Positions 1 to 5,683 of a DNA stretch of 13,030 nt are shown here, piece by piece. The notes under the pieces are model-generated. The model had not been told where the DNA came from. It saw only the letters and a program-made list of their open reading frames with translations, and did not search any database. Position numbers and translations under genes: made by a program. Origin of the DNA: an uncultured Collinsella sp. (GTDB lineage Bacteria > Actinomycetota > Coriobacteriia > Coriobacteriales > Coriobacteriaceae); NCBI GenBank assembly GCA_937981515.1, contig CALJNY010000208.1:1-13030 (forward strand), given 5' to 3'. Every line of letters starts with the position of its first letter. Position 1 is the stretch's first letter.

Positions 1-1
1 T

Positions 2-814
2 GCCCGCGGTGTGCCCCTCATGTTGGAGGGCGAACTGGGTGCTGGCCAGTCAGAGATTGCAAAACGCCTCTATCTGGATGGGCCTTATGTCGACGAACCC
101 TTTGTGTCCGTGGCACTTGACGAGCTCACAGATCGCGGCTGGCGCCATCTGCTCAAAAGCTCGGAATCGCCGCTGTTCCAGGCAAGGCTGACCCTTTGTA
201 TTGGCGGCTGGCATGCACTTTCGCCGCAGCGTCTGCGCGAGCTTGTCTCTACGATGACCGACACGGCGCTGGCCGCGCGTTGCCATGTGGTTCTGACGGC
301 AAATGATATGCCGGGCGGTGGCGAAAGCGATCAGGCCGCTTTTGTAACCGAGCGCTTGGCGTGTGCAGTAAGTGTGGCGCCTGCGATTGCCGAGCAGGGT
401 GGCGCATCGAAAAAGGTTGCGCAGTATTTGTCATATCTGTCAGATGTCTTTGGAACTGCCGCTCCGAGTATGTCCGAGGAGGCTGCCTCGACGCTCAACG
501 GCTATCGCTGGCCACGCAACTATCTGCAGCTTCGCGAGGTCTCGGAACGACTCTATATATTAGTAGGGTCGGGTGTGGCGGAGCGCGCGGTGGCAGAGGA
601 GGTGCTCGCCCAGGAGGACGTCATCAAAACCGCAACCTTTGGCGCTCCGACGCTCGACAGCGACCTGTATATCCTGCGTCCACTGGCCGATATCGAACGC
701 GACATCGCGCGGCTGGTCGTGGGCTACCTTCAGGGCAACCGGACCCGCGCTGCCGAGGTGCTGGGAATAAGCCGCACGACTCTGTGGCGCTTGCTGAAGG
801 ACGACGACCGCTGA
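2..814 (+). CDS. Fis-type regulator with degenerate NtrC-like AAA+ domain (5'-truncated)
   Basis: The reading frame is open from base 2, so the gene starts upstream of the window; a GTG at 11 and ATG at 20 lie inside the domain and are not believable starts. The fragment begins in a Walker A-like stretch (GELGAGQSEIAKRLY) typical of sigma-54 enhancer-binding proteins, continues through 'PFVSVALDEL', a Walker B-like 'TLCIGGWHAL', the sensor-like 'HVVLTAND' and the C-terminal 'YRWPRNYLQLREVSERL' block, and ends in a Fis-type helix-turn-helix (GNRTRAAEVLGISRTTLWRLLK). The Walker A Lys is Gln, the Walker B acidic pair is missing and no GAFTGA loop is present, so ATP hydrolysis and sigma-54 contact are unlikely. 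It probably binds DNA as a conventional regulator through the Fis domain. The N-terminal sensor domain and its ligand are outside the window. The family is clear; the target genes are unknown. Confidence 0.8.
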   Translation, partial: ARGVPLMLEGELGAGQSEIAKRLYLDGPYVDEPFVSVALDELTDRGWRHLLKSSESPLFQARLTLCIGGWHALSPQRLRELVSTMTDTALAARCHVVLTANDMPGGGESDQAAFVTERLACAVSVAPAIAEQGGASKKVAQYLSYLSDVFGTAAPSMSEEAASTLNGYRWPRNYLQLREVSERLYILVGSGVAERAVAEEVLAQEDVIKTATFGAPTLDSDLYILRPLADIERDIARLVVGYLQGNRTRAAEVLGISRTTLWRLLKDDDR

Positions 815-825
815 GCGAGGCGCCC

Positions 826-854
826 GTGACCGCGTGCGGCGCGTGTGCTACAGT
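826..854 (+). promoter_or_regulatory. Putative promoter of the membrane protein gene
   Basis: A -35-like GTGACC at 826-831 is separated by 17 bp from a -10-like TACAGT at 849-854. Transcription would start near 861, upstream of the ATG at 899. This argues against the GTG at 845 as the start of the next gene, because it lies inside the promoter. The hexamer resembles the other -10 elements in this window. Seen by eye only. Confidence 0.4.
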
Positions 855-898
855 CCAAAGCAGTAATGTTTCGATTGTGTTACGGCGTGCGGGGGCGT

Positions 899-1474
899 AT
901 GGCGGAGACTTCAAAACCAAACCGGAATAGACGGAGCGCGGCTCCAGTTAACCGCCGCACGACGTCCCGGACGTGGGGCAAGCACGCGTCGGGGTTCGAC
1001 GGTTCGTTCAAGCGCACCAAATACGGCTATCCTTCGGCAAGCGCTCGCTTGGCCATGCAGGCCGAGTCATCGCTGCGGGGGCGCAAGCGCGTGGTGGGCT
1101 CTAAGCTCAAGCACGACGGAACGCTGGGCTATATCAGCCGCGGTGCGGCTCGCCGCAGTGGCCTCAATCCTGCAGGCTGGCATCGTTACGTGCCGATTGC
1201 AGTTGTTGTTGCGGTGATTGTGATCGCACTTGCCGCACTCGGCTACGCTGGCGGCGGCGTCGACCTGAGTGCGATGTTCAAGCCTGCTGAGCTCGCGCAT
1301 GCCGGCACGGAGATTGTCGAGGGCGCTCAGGCCCAGACGGGCGTGGCGCCTCAGCGCGGTATTGTTGCCGCTGCCGCAACGATCGCCGATGCCCAAAAGG
1401 GCGAGGATACGGACAGCGAGGTTAGCGAAACCAGTGCAAACGGCGCGGGTTCGCAGGTCACGCCCGTAACATAA
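899..1474 (+). CDS. Hypothetical single-pass membrane protein
   Basis: I do not recognise this 191-residue protein. The first 95 or so residues are very rich in Arg, Lys and Ser and look disordered and cytoplasmic. One hydrophobic segment of about 20 residues follows (RYVPIAVVVAVIVIALAALG, roughly residues 96-116). The remaining 75 residues form an Ala-, Gly-, Glu- and Thr-rich tail that should face outside, by the positive-inside rule. No cysteine pair, lipobox or enzymatic motif is visible. The ATG at 899 is preferred: the frame continues upstream to a GTG at 845 and an ATG at 866, but these lie in or right at the predicted promoter. The Shine-Dalgarno is only a weak G-run at 890-894. It stands alone between the regulator and the surface-protein cluster, and no terminator is visible after it. 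Confidence 0.6.
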   Translation: MAETSKPNRNRRSAAPVNRRTTSRTWGKHASGFDGSFKRTKYGYPSASARLAMQAESSLRGRKRVVGSKLKHDGTLGYISRGAARRSGLNPAGWHRYVPIAVVVAVIVIALAALGYAGGGVDLSAMFKPAELAHAGTEIVEGAQAQTGVAPQRGIVAAAATIADAQKGEDTDSEVSETSANGAGSQVTPVT

Positions 1475-1574
1475 GGCCAATAAGTCACAGAACCATCACA
1501 CCAAGTCGCCGTTTGGGGCCAATGAGTGAGCAAAAAAGCAGCAATGTTGTTTCATATAGAACTCATTAGTCACA
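1475..1574 (+). repeat. Spaced half-site repeats upstream of the surface protein promoter
   Basis: An imperfect 11-bp direct repeat, GGCCAATAAGT at 1475-1485 and GGCCAATGAGT at 1517-1527, lies 42 bp apart. The core AATGAGT (1521-1527) recurs inverted as ACTCATT at 1561-1567, 40 bp further on. TAAGTCACA (1481-1489) and TTAGTCACA (1566-1574) also match at 8 of 9 positions. The spacings are close to four helical turns. These could be regulator sites for the promoter just downstream, but no family can be named from the sequence. Confidence 0.35.
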
Positions 1575-1633
1575 ATTTGTAAAAAAGCTATACTACTAGG
1601 CACTTAAAGGTCCACAAGCTGCAAGTTGAGGAG
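1566..1633 (+). promoter_or_regulatory. Promoter and strong RBS of the surface protein gene
   Basis: A good -10 element TATACT lies at 1589-1594 after an A-rich spacer (AAAAAAGC). The -35 region 17 bp upstream (TTAGTC, 1566-1571) is poor and overlaps one of the repeated half-sites, which would suit an activator-dependent promoter. Transcription should start around 1601. A near-perfect Shine-Dalgarno GAGGAG at 1628-1633 is 8 nt before the ATG at 1642. Confidence 0.5.
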
Positions 1634-1641
1634 TACCTAAC

Positions 1642-2205
1642 ATGAAGAAGAGATTCATGGCAGCACTGAGCGTTCTCGCTCTTGCCCTGGCTCTGCCCGT
1701 GGCTGCTTTCGCCGCCCCGAGCCCTGCCAACACCACCGCCACCGGCGCCAACAACGTGACCGCCAGCGTTAACAACGCTAACGTCAAGGTTGTTTCCACC
1801 ACCAAGAACGCCGAGGGCACCCCTGCCGGCGCCAACGTGGTCGCTTCCTTTGAGATCACCGAGACCGTCGAGGGTACCGTTTCTGAGTCCAACCCGCTGA
1901 CCGTCACCTTCACCCTTGGCAAGGCTTACGCCAACGCTAAGGTTACCGTCTATGTCCAGCACAACGACGGCACTACGGAGCAGCTGAACCTGACCGCCGA
2001 CAACAACGGTAACGTTGTCTTTAAGGTCACCAAGCTCTCTACCTATACCATCGTGGCTGAGAAGACCGCTGCTGGCGCTGCTACCACCGACAACGGTGCT
2101 AAGTCCCCGGCTACCGGTGTGAACACCACCGCTGTTGCCGCTGTGGCTGCTGTTGCCGCTGCTGGCGCTGCCTGCGCTTTTGTTGCTCTTCGCAAGAACA
2201 ACTAG
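1642..2205 (+). CDS. Secreted surface protein with SPATG cell-wall sorting signal
   Basis: This 187-residue protein has a classical signal peptide (MKKRF, a hydrophobic core, then AFA|AP with cleavage after about residue 24). A Thr-, Asn- and Ala-rich stretch to about residue 65 is followed by a beta-rich region (about 66-140) resembling the small repeated domains of Gram-positive surface proteins. The C terminus is a sorting signal: SPATG at 155-159, an Ala/Val-rich hydrophobic helix, and the charged end RKNN. SPxTG motifs are used by some class B sortases, such as that of Clostridioides difficile, and a class B sortase follows here. Lys is read only as AAG and Asn only as AAC, unlike the LCP gene downstream, and the RBS is strong; both suggest high expression. 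It is probably anchored to peptidoglycan as a small coat or spacer protein. Its exact function is unknown. Confidence 0.8.
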   Translation: MKKRFMAALSVLALALALPVAAFAAPSPANTTATGANNVTASVNNANVKVVSTTKNAEGTPAGANVVASFEITETVEGTVSESNPLTVTFTLGKAYANAKVTVYVQHNDGTTEQLNLTADNNGNVVFKVTKLSTYTIVAEKTAAGAATTDNGAKSPATGVNTTAVAAVAAVAAAGAACAFVALRKNN

Positions 2206-2234
2206 CACACACACGGTTTCAACCGTAAGATTTG

Positions 2235-2264
2235 AGGACCCGTACTTGTGCGGGTCCTTTTTTT
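2235..2264 (+). terminator. Rho-independent terminator after the surface protein gene
   Basis: An 8-bp stem, AGGACCCG (2235-2242) pairing with CGGGTCCT (2251-2258), has an 8-nt loop and runs directly into a tract of seven T (2258-2264). It lies between the surface protein gene and the sortase gene. A smaller hairpin (ACGGT/ACCGT, 2213-2226) precedes it. Confidence 0.85.
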
Positions 2265-2291
2265 GGCCGATTTACAGGGTAAGGGAACACC

Positions 2292-3110
2292 ATGGCACAG
2301 CAGCCGCAGGGCAAGCATATGGAAGTTAAGCATATGGTCGATTCGGACAAAAAGCGTCGCGCCACGATACTCAAGGGCGTTTTCGTAGTGTTGTTGCTGG
2401 TCGCGGTCGGCTGCGGCGGCTACGTGCTCTATATGAATCATCTAGAGCAGCAGCGCGCCGAGGAGATGAGTGCAACAGGCAAGCCCGCCACGAAGGTCGA
2501 ATCAAAGGGCAAGGAGCTGCCGGACAACCCCATCGACTTCGCTCCGCTCATTCAAGAGAATGCCGATATCTATGCGTGGCTCTACATTCCGGGTGCGGAT
2601 ATCAACACGCCCTTGCTGCAGAGCACGACGGACGATCTGTTTTATCTGGACCACGACAAGGACGGCAAGTACGACCCCTACGGCACAGCGTTTAGCCAGA
2701 TGGCAAACGCGCGCGACTTTAGCAATCCCGTCACAGTGATCTACGGCCATGTGAACGGCGGTGTGTTCCACAACTTGCATAACTTTGAGGACGCGGACTT
2801 CTTTAACGAGAACGGCGAGTTCTATATCTACACGCCGGGCCATATTCTGAAGTACAAGATTGTCTCGGCCTATCAATATGACGACCGTCACATTCTCAAT
2901 TCGTTTAACTTTGCCGACCCTGCCGTGCGCCAGGACTACTTTAATTCGGTCTGTAATCCGGACGCATTGCTCAAAAATGTACGTGACGGCGTGACACTTG
3001 ATGCAGATAGTAAGATTGTGCAGTTGAGCACCTGCATGCTCGATAGCTCGCAGGGCAACTCGCGCTATATTGTCAGCGGTGTGTTAACAAGCGACCAGGA
3101 GACAAAATAG
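2292..3110 (+). CDS. srtB: Class B sortase
   Basis: This 272-residue membrane-anchored transpeptidase is expected to cut a sorting motif between Thr and Gly and join the protein to the cell-wall crossbridge. A basic cytoplasmic N terminus precedes one membrane segment (about residues 26-48). The catalytic domain runs from about residue 80 to the end. The sortase triad is visible: His153 in 'VIYGHVNGGVFHNL', Cys248 in 'QLSTC' and Arg258 in 'NSRYIVSG'. The 'ENADIYAWLYIPGADINTPLLQ' region and the helix-rich segment before the Cys are typical of class B. AAGGGA at 2281-2285 supports the ATG at 2292. The surface protein with SPATG just upstream is the obvious candidate substrate. It is followed two bases later by the LCP gene, so the two are co-transcribed. 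No promoter fits in the 27 nt after the upstream terminator, so expression may depend on read-through. The class assignment is confident; the symbol is by family. Confidence 0.9.
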   Translation: MAQQPQGKHMEVKHMVDSDKKRRATILKGVFVVLLLVAVGCGGYVLYMNHLEQQRAEEMSATGKPATKVESKGKELPDNPIDFAPLIQENADIYAWLYIPGADINTPLLQSTTDDLFYLDHDKDGKYDPYGTAFSQMANARDFSNPVTVIYGHVNGGVFHNLHNFEDADFFNENGEFYIYTPGHILKYKIVSAYQYDDRHILNSFNFADPAVRQDYFNSVCNPDALLKNVRDGVTLDADSKIVQLSTCMLDSSQGNSRYIVSGVLTSDQETK

Positions 3111-3112
3111 TC

Positions 3113-4390
3113 ATGAACCCCCGTGGCAAGCACTTTATCGATGCGGTGGATCCCGACGAAAATCAAGTAAACAATCCCGAGCATCAGGTTCAGGATGTGG
3201 CGGAGCCTGTCGAGCCTCAATGGGAGGCCAAAGACACTCCGGCGCCTCAATCTGGCGAAAAATCCAAGAGCAAGGACGATGCTCCGTCCGACGCATCGGC
3301 AAAGACCGATGAAGCTGCGGCGCAGCCTGTTGATGAGGTAGAGTGGCCTTCGCTTGATGAGGCGGGACCTCAGCGTCGTCGACGCTCCAGAGAGTCGATC
3401 AAGCGCATCAAGCGCCGCCGCCGTATCCGCACGCTGCTGATCGTGCTGCTCGTGATTGGTGCGGTTGCTGCTGCCGGCTGGGGCTTTGTGAATCACAGCG
3501 TGAACCAAGGCAAAAAGAAGATTGAGGAAAAGACCGAAAAGGTCATTAAGGCCAAGGGCGACACCATTACCTATAACGGCAAGAAGTATGCGCTCAACAA
3601 GCATATGGCCACGGTGGCGTTTATCGGCTTTGATGGCCGTAATAACGATGACGGCACCCAGAAGGGCCAGTCCGATACCGTGATGGTCGTAGCGCTTAAT
3701 ACTGACACGGGCGAGGCCCGCGGCATTATCATCCCGCGTGACAGTATGGTTGCCGTAGATACGTATTCCAACGGTTCGTTTGCCGGCCAGGTGACCGAGC
3801 AGCTGTGCTTGCAGTTTGCCTATGGCACCGATGGCGATAACTCATCGGCGCTGACGGCCGCCGCTGCCTCGCGCGTGCTCGATAACATTCCGGTCGACTA
3901 TTACTACACGCTCAATATCGAGGGCGTGGCTCCCATTAATGATTCCATCGGCGGCGTGACGCTGGTACCTACGCAGACGGTGCCGGGCACGTCGGTTGTC
4001 GAGGGCCAGGAGACCACGCTGTTTGGTACAACGGCGGAAAAGTACGTGCAATGGCGCGACACGACGAATCTGACGTCTTCGCTGGATCGTACAGCGCGCC
4101 AGGTGAGCTACGTGCAGGCGTTTGCATCGAAGGTGCTCAGCAGTGCCAAGAGCAACCCCGCCATGCTCATCAGCCTGTATCAGGCCATGGGCGACTATAC
4201 GTGGACCAATTTGGGTCTCGATGAGTTTAGCTATCTAGCAACTACGATGCTCGAGCACGGCCTGACTTCGTTTGATGTCGTGACGCTGCAGGGCACCATG
4301 CAGCAGGGCGACACCTTCGCCGAGTTCTATCTGGACCAGGACAACGTAAAGCAAACGGTCGTCGACACCTTCTACCACCCCGTAGACTAA
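3113..4390 (+). CDS. LytR-CpsA-Psr (LCP) family cell-envelope transferase
   Basis: LCP enzymes transfer glycopolymers from an undecaprenyl carrier to peptidoglycan, or in some Actinomycetota to proteins, on the outer face of the membrane. This protein has 425 residues. A long, acidic and probably disordered cytoplasmic N terminus (1-85) is followed by a strongly basic stretch (87-106), one membrane segment (about 107-126) and the extracellular LCP domain (about 165-340). Family landmarks are 'SDTVMVVALN' (187-196), the Arg209-Asp210 pair in 'IIIPRDSMV', 'DYYYTLNIEGVAPINDSIGGV' and the later arginine cluster 'QWRD...LDRTARQ' (Arg315, Arg326, Arg329). The start codon lies 2 nt after the sortase stop, with AGGAGA at 3097-3102 as RBS, so translation and transcription are coupled. 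It belongs functionally with the surface protein and sortase. Whether the acceptor is wall glycan or the secreted protein cannot be seen. Confidence 0.9.
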   Translation: MNPRGKHFIDAVDPDENQVNNPEHQVQDVAEPVEPQWEAKDTPAPQSGEKSKSKDDAPSDASAKTDEAAAQPVDEVEWPSLDEAGPQRRRRSRESIKRIKRRRRIRTLLIVLLVIGAVAAAGWGFVNHSVNQGKKKIEEKTEKVIKAKGDTITYNGKKYALNKHMATVAFIGFDGRNNDDGTQKGQSDTVMVVALNTDTGEARGIIIPRDSMVAVDTYSNGSFAGQVTEQLCLQFAYGTDGDNSSALTAAAASRVLDNIPVDYYYTLNIEGVAPINDSIGGVTLVPTQTVPGTSVVEGQETTLFGTTAEKYVQWRDTTNLTSSLDRTARQVSYVQAFASKVLSSAKSNPAMLISLYQAMGDYTWTNLGLDEFSYLATTMLEHGLTSFDVVTLQGTMQQGDTFAEFYLDQDNVKQTVVDTFYHPVD

Positions 4391-4393
4391 TTG

Positions 4394-4421
4394 GTTCCGC
4401 CGTTCGTTAGAACGGCGGAAC
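4394..4421. terminator. Perfect 12-bp hairpin between convergent genes
   Basis: GTTCCGCCGTTC (4394-4405) pairs exactly with GAACGGCGGAAC (4410-4421) around a GTTA loop. It follows the LCP stop codon by 3 nt on the plus strand and overlaps the end of the nitroreductase gene on the minus strand. Neither strand has a T-run after the stem, so it may act as a bidirectional weak terminator or a 3'-end protecting structure. Confidence 0.55.
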
Positions 4422-4934
4422 ATACACCACGTTGTCGCGGCGCGGCTTTGCATCGGGGAGTGTGTCCTCGGCGTAGCCCAGAATGCAATTGCCTACACCG
4501 CGCAGACTTCCGTCGGCGGGCAGACCCCACTTGGCCAGCAGTTCCAGTCCCTCGGGTGAGTCAAAGACCTCGTGCGCGCGGTGGATCCAACACGAATCGA
4601 CGCCCAGCGCATAGGCTGCGTTGAGCAGGTTGCCCATGGCGAGCGAGCCGTCTTCCAGGTGCGTGGGCACGCTGCGGTCGACGAGCACCACCACAACGGT
4701 CTTGGCGCCGTAGAAGGGATCTCCCTCGCTGCCAATAACTTGGGCGTTGAGCTGCGAGAGACGCTCGACGGTTGCGGGGTCGGTGACGGCGACGAACGTG
4801 ACCGGCTGGCGTCCCATGCCGCTCGGCGCGTACTGGCCGGCTTCGATAATGCGTGCGAGCTTCTCGGCCTCGACAGGGCGATCGCTGTATTTGCGGCAGC
4901 TGCGGCGGTGGATGAGCGCTTCGATGGTCTCCAT
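4407..4934 (-). CDS. Nitroreductase family FMN oxidoreductase
   Basis: This cytoplasmic flavoprotein of 175 residues probably reduces nitroaromatics, quinones or another small electron acceptor with NAD(P)H. Family marks are the N-terminal FMN-phosphate motif 'HRRSCRKYSDRPV' (residues 9-21), 'APSGMGRQP' (36-44), the helix 'NLLNAAYALGVDSCWI' (102-117) and 'CILGYAEDTLPDAKPRR' near the end. It is of the short class, usual for small homodimeric nitroreductases. The frame extends upstream to 5027, but the ATG at 4934 is chosen because GGAGG lies 5-9 nt before it and the family starts at this point (METIEALIHRRS). It is a single-gene unit, convergent with the LCP gene and divergent from the small hypothetical gene. 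The stop codon lies in the loop of the shared hairpin. The substrate cannot be predicted. Confidence 0.88.
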   Translation of the reverse strand: METIEALIHRRSCRKYSDRPVEAEKLARIIEAGQYAPSGMGRQPVTFVAVTDPATVERLSQLNAQVIGSEGDPFYGAKTVVVVLVDRSVPTHLEDGSLAMGNLLNAAYALGVDSCWIHRAHEVFDSPEGLELLAKWGLPADGSLRGVGNCILGYAEDTLPDAKPRRDNVVYVPPF

Positions 4935-5042
4935 GGGTCCTCCTGACGTTGGTTTCGATGCCTCGTTCTTACCCGCCGAACCAAAACCGTAATCGCGCAG
5001 TCGGCCCCAAACAATGCAAGCTACCAAGTGGAGAAGTTGGTT

Positions 5043-5071
5043 TGCATAAAACTTCAGCCAGAATGTGACAA
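5043..5071 (-). promoter_or_regulatory. Putative promoter of the nitroreductase gene
   Basis: Read on the minus strand, TTGTCA (5071-5066) and TATGCA (5048-5043) are separated by exactly 17 bp. Transcription would begin near 5036, giving a leader of about 100 nt before the ATG at 4934. This was found by eye and the -10 match is moderate. Confidence 0.4.
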
Positions 5072-5219
5072 ACCGGTGGGATGGTTAAACGTTTTATCCC
5101 GTCTACCCTGCGGTTTTTTACCACTTGCCTAAATGATGCGCGCATAAGCTCTGATAAAGGTTTTACTAAAGGAGCACCAACGTTTATCAACGCGCCATGG
5201 TGGCGCCGGGCCAGGAGGT
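5072..5219 (+). other. Divergent intergenic region with short palindromes and an RBS-proximal hairpin
   Basis: No gene is visible between the nitroreductase start (4934) and 5226. The stretch holds an interrupted inverted repeat GGGAT-N13-ATCCC (5078-5100) around AAACGTTT (5087-5094), a 10-bp palindrome ATGCGCGCAT (5136-5145), and a hairpin GCGCCA/TGGCGC (5192-5206) just before the RBS AGGAGGT (5213-5219) of the next gene. I see no convincing promoter for the plus-strand gene: TTGCCT at 5125-5130 has no matching -10 at normal spacing. Confidence 0.4.
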
Positions 5220-5225
5220 AACATC

Positions 5226-5516
5226 ATGTTCCAGGCTGGAGATGTCGTCGAGACCGACTTCGAAGGATTTCTGAAGCTGCTGCGTTCCAAGACGCGCGCT
5301 TTCGTGTCGATCAACGATCACGAGTACTACATCACGCACACCGATGGCTATTGGCGTGTCCAGGATTGCGAGGCCCTCAACGATAAGGGCCACTTTACTG
5401 ACTGCTCCGAGCTGGTCAACACGGTCTGCGAGGTCGTCGAACTGCCGTGGATCTGCGGCAAGAGCCTGCACGACAGCTTCTCGGGCGCCACGGTCTACGA
5501 GGCCGTCGCTGCTTAA
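5226..5516 (+). CDS. Small hypothetical protein
   Basis: I do not recognise this 96-residue protein. It has no signal peptide or membrane segment and is mildly acidic, with four cysteines (48, 60, 68, 77) that are not arranged as a CxxC metal site. The composition and likely alternating strands and helices suggest a compact cytosolic domain: 'RAFVSINDHEYYITHTDGYWRVQDC' looks like a beta-hairpin-rich stretch and 'CSELVNTVCEVVELPWICG' like a helix plus loop. Gene reality is well supported: a perfect AGGAGGT Shine-Dalgarno lies 6 nt before the ATG, codon use is GC-rich and regular, and a strong terminator follows. It forms a single-gene unit with a long upstream leader and is transcribed away from the nitroreductase. 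A function cannot be assigned. Confidence 0.75.
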   Translation: MFQAGDVVETDFEGFLKLLRSKTRAFVSINDHEYYITHTDGYWRVQDCEALNDKGHFTDCSELVNTVCEVVELPWICGKSLHDSFSGATVYEAVAA

Positions 5517-5543
5517 CAGCCAACAATCGATATTCTCTCGCAA

Positions 5544-5578
5544 CCGCCGGCGCCGCCCCCGCGCCGGCGGTCTTTTTT
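5544..5578 (+). terminator. Strong rho-independent terminator
   Basis: A perfect 10-bp all-GC stem, CCGCCGGCGC (5544-5553) with GCGCCGGCGG (5561-5570), has a 7-nt loop and is followed by TCTTTTTT. It ends the transcript of the small hypothetical gene. Confidence 0.93.
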
Positions 5579-5620
5579 GTCGATATGCTTATGTGGAGCC
5601 GATCATAAGCAACGAGCTTA

Positions 5621-5682
5621 TTGACGATAGTCAAAACTCGGACTAATGTAGAGATATGAATTGGTCAAAACTCGGACTATCG
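5621..5682 (+). promoter_or_regulatory. Promoter and tandem palindromic operator of the MarR/ABC operon
   Basis: Two copies of TCAAAACTCGGACTA (5631-5645 and 5665-5679) lie 34 bp apart. With flanking bases the first is an 18-bp interrupted palindrome, TAGTC-N8-GACTA (5628-5645); the second matches it with one change in the left arm (TGGTC, 5662-5666). The outer ends also pair: CGATAGTC (5625-5632) with GACTATCG (5675-5682). A -35-like TTGACG (5621-5626) is followed 17 bp later by a weak -10 candidate TAATGT (5644-5649), so the first copy fills the spacer. This is a likely autorepression site for the MarR protein encoded next. Confidence 0.65.
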
Positions 5683-5683
5683 A

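Noticed and set aside
845..898. Upstream GTG (845) and ATG (866) starts for the membrane protein
   Set aside because: The GTG overlaps the predicted promoter, and neither has a Shine-Dalgarno. The ATG at 899 fits better, although its own RBS is weak.
1588..2214. Minus-strand open frame opposite the surface protein gene
   Set aside because: Its Gly/Ser/Val-rich sequence is the complement of Ala/Thr/Asn codons in the real gene, and the plus strand has a signal peptide, sorting signal, RBS and terminator.
4935..5027. Longer nitroreductase with start at 5027
   Set aside because: The extra 31 residues are not family-like, and a strong GGAGG sits right before the ATG at 4934.
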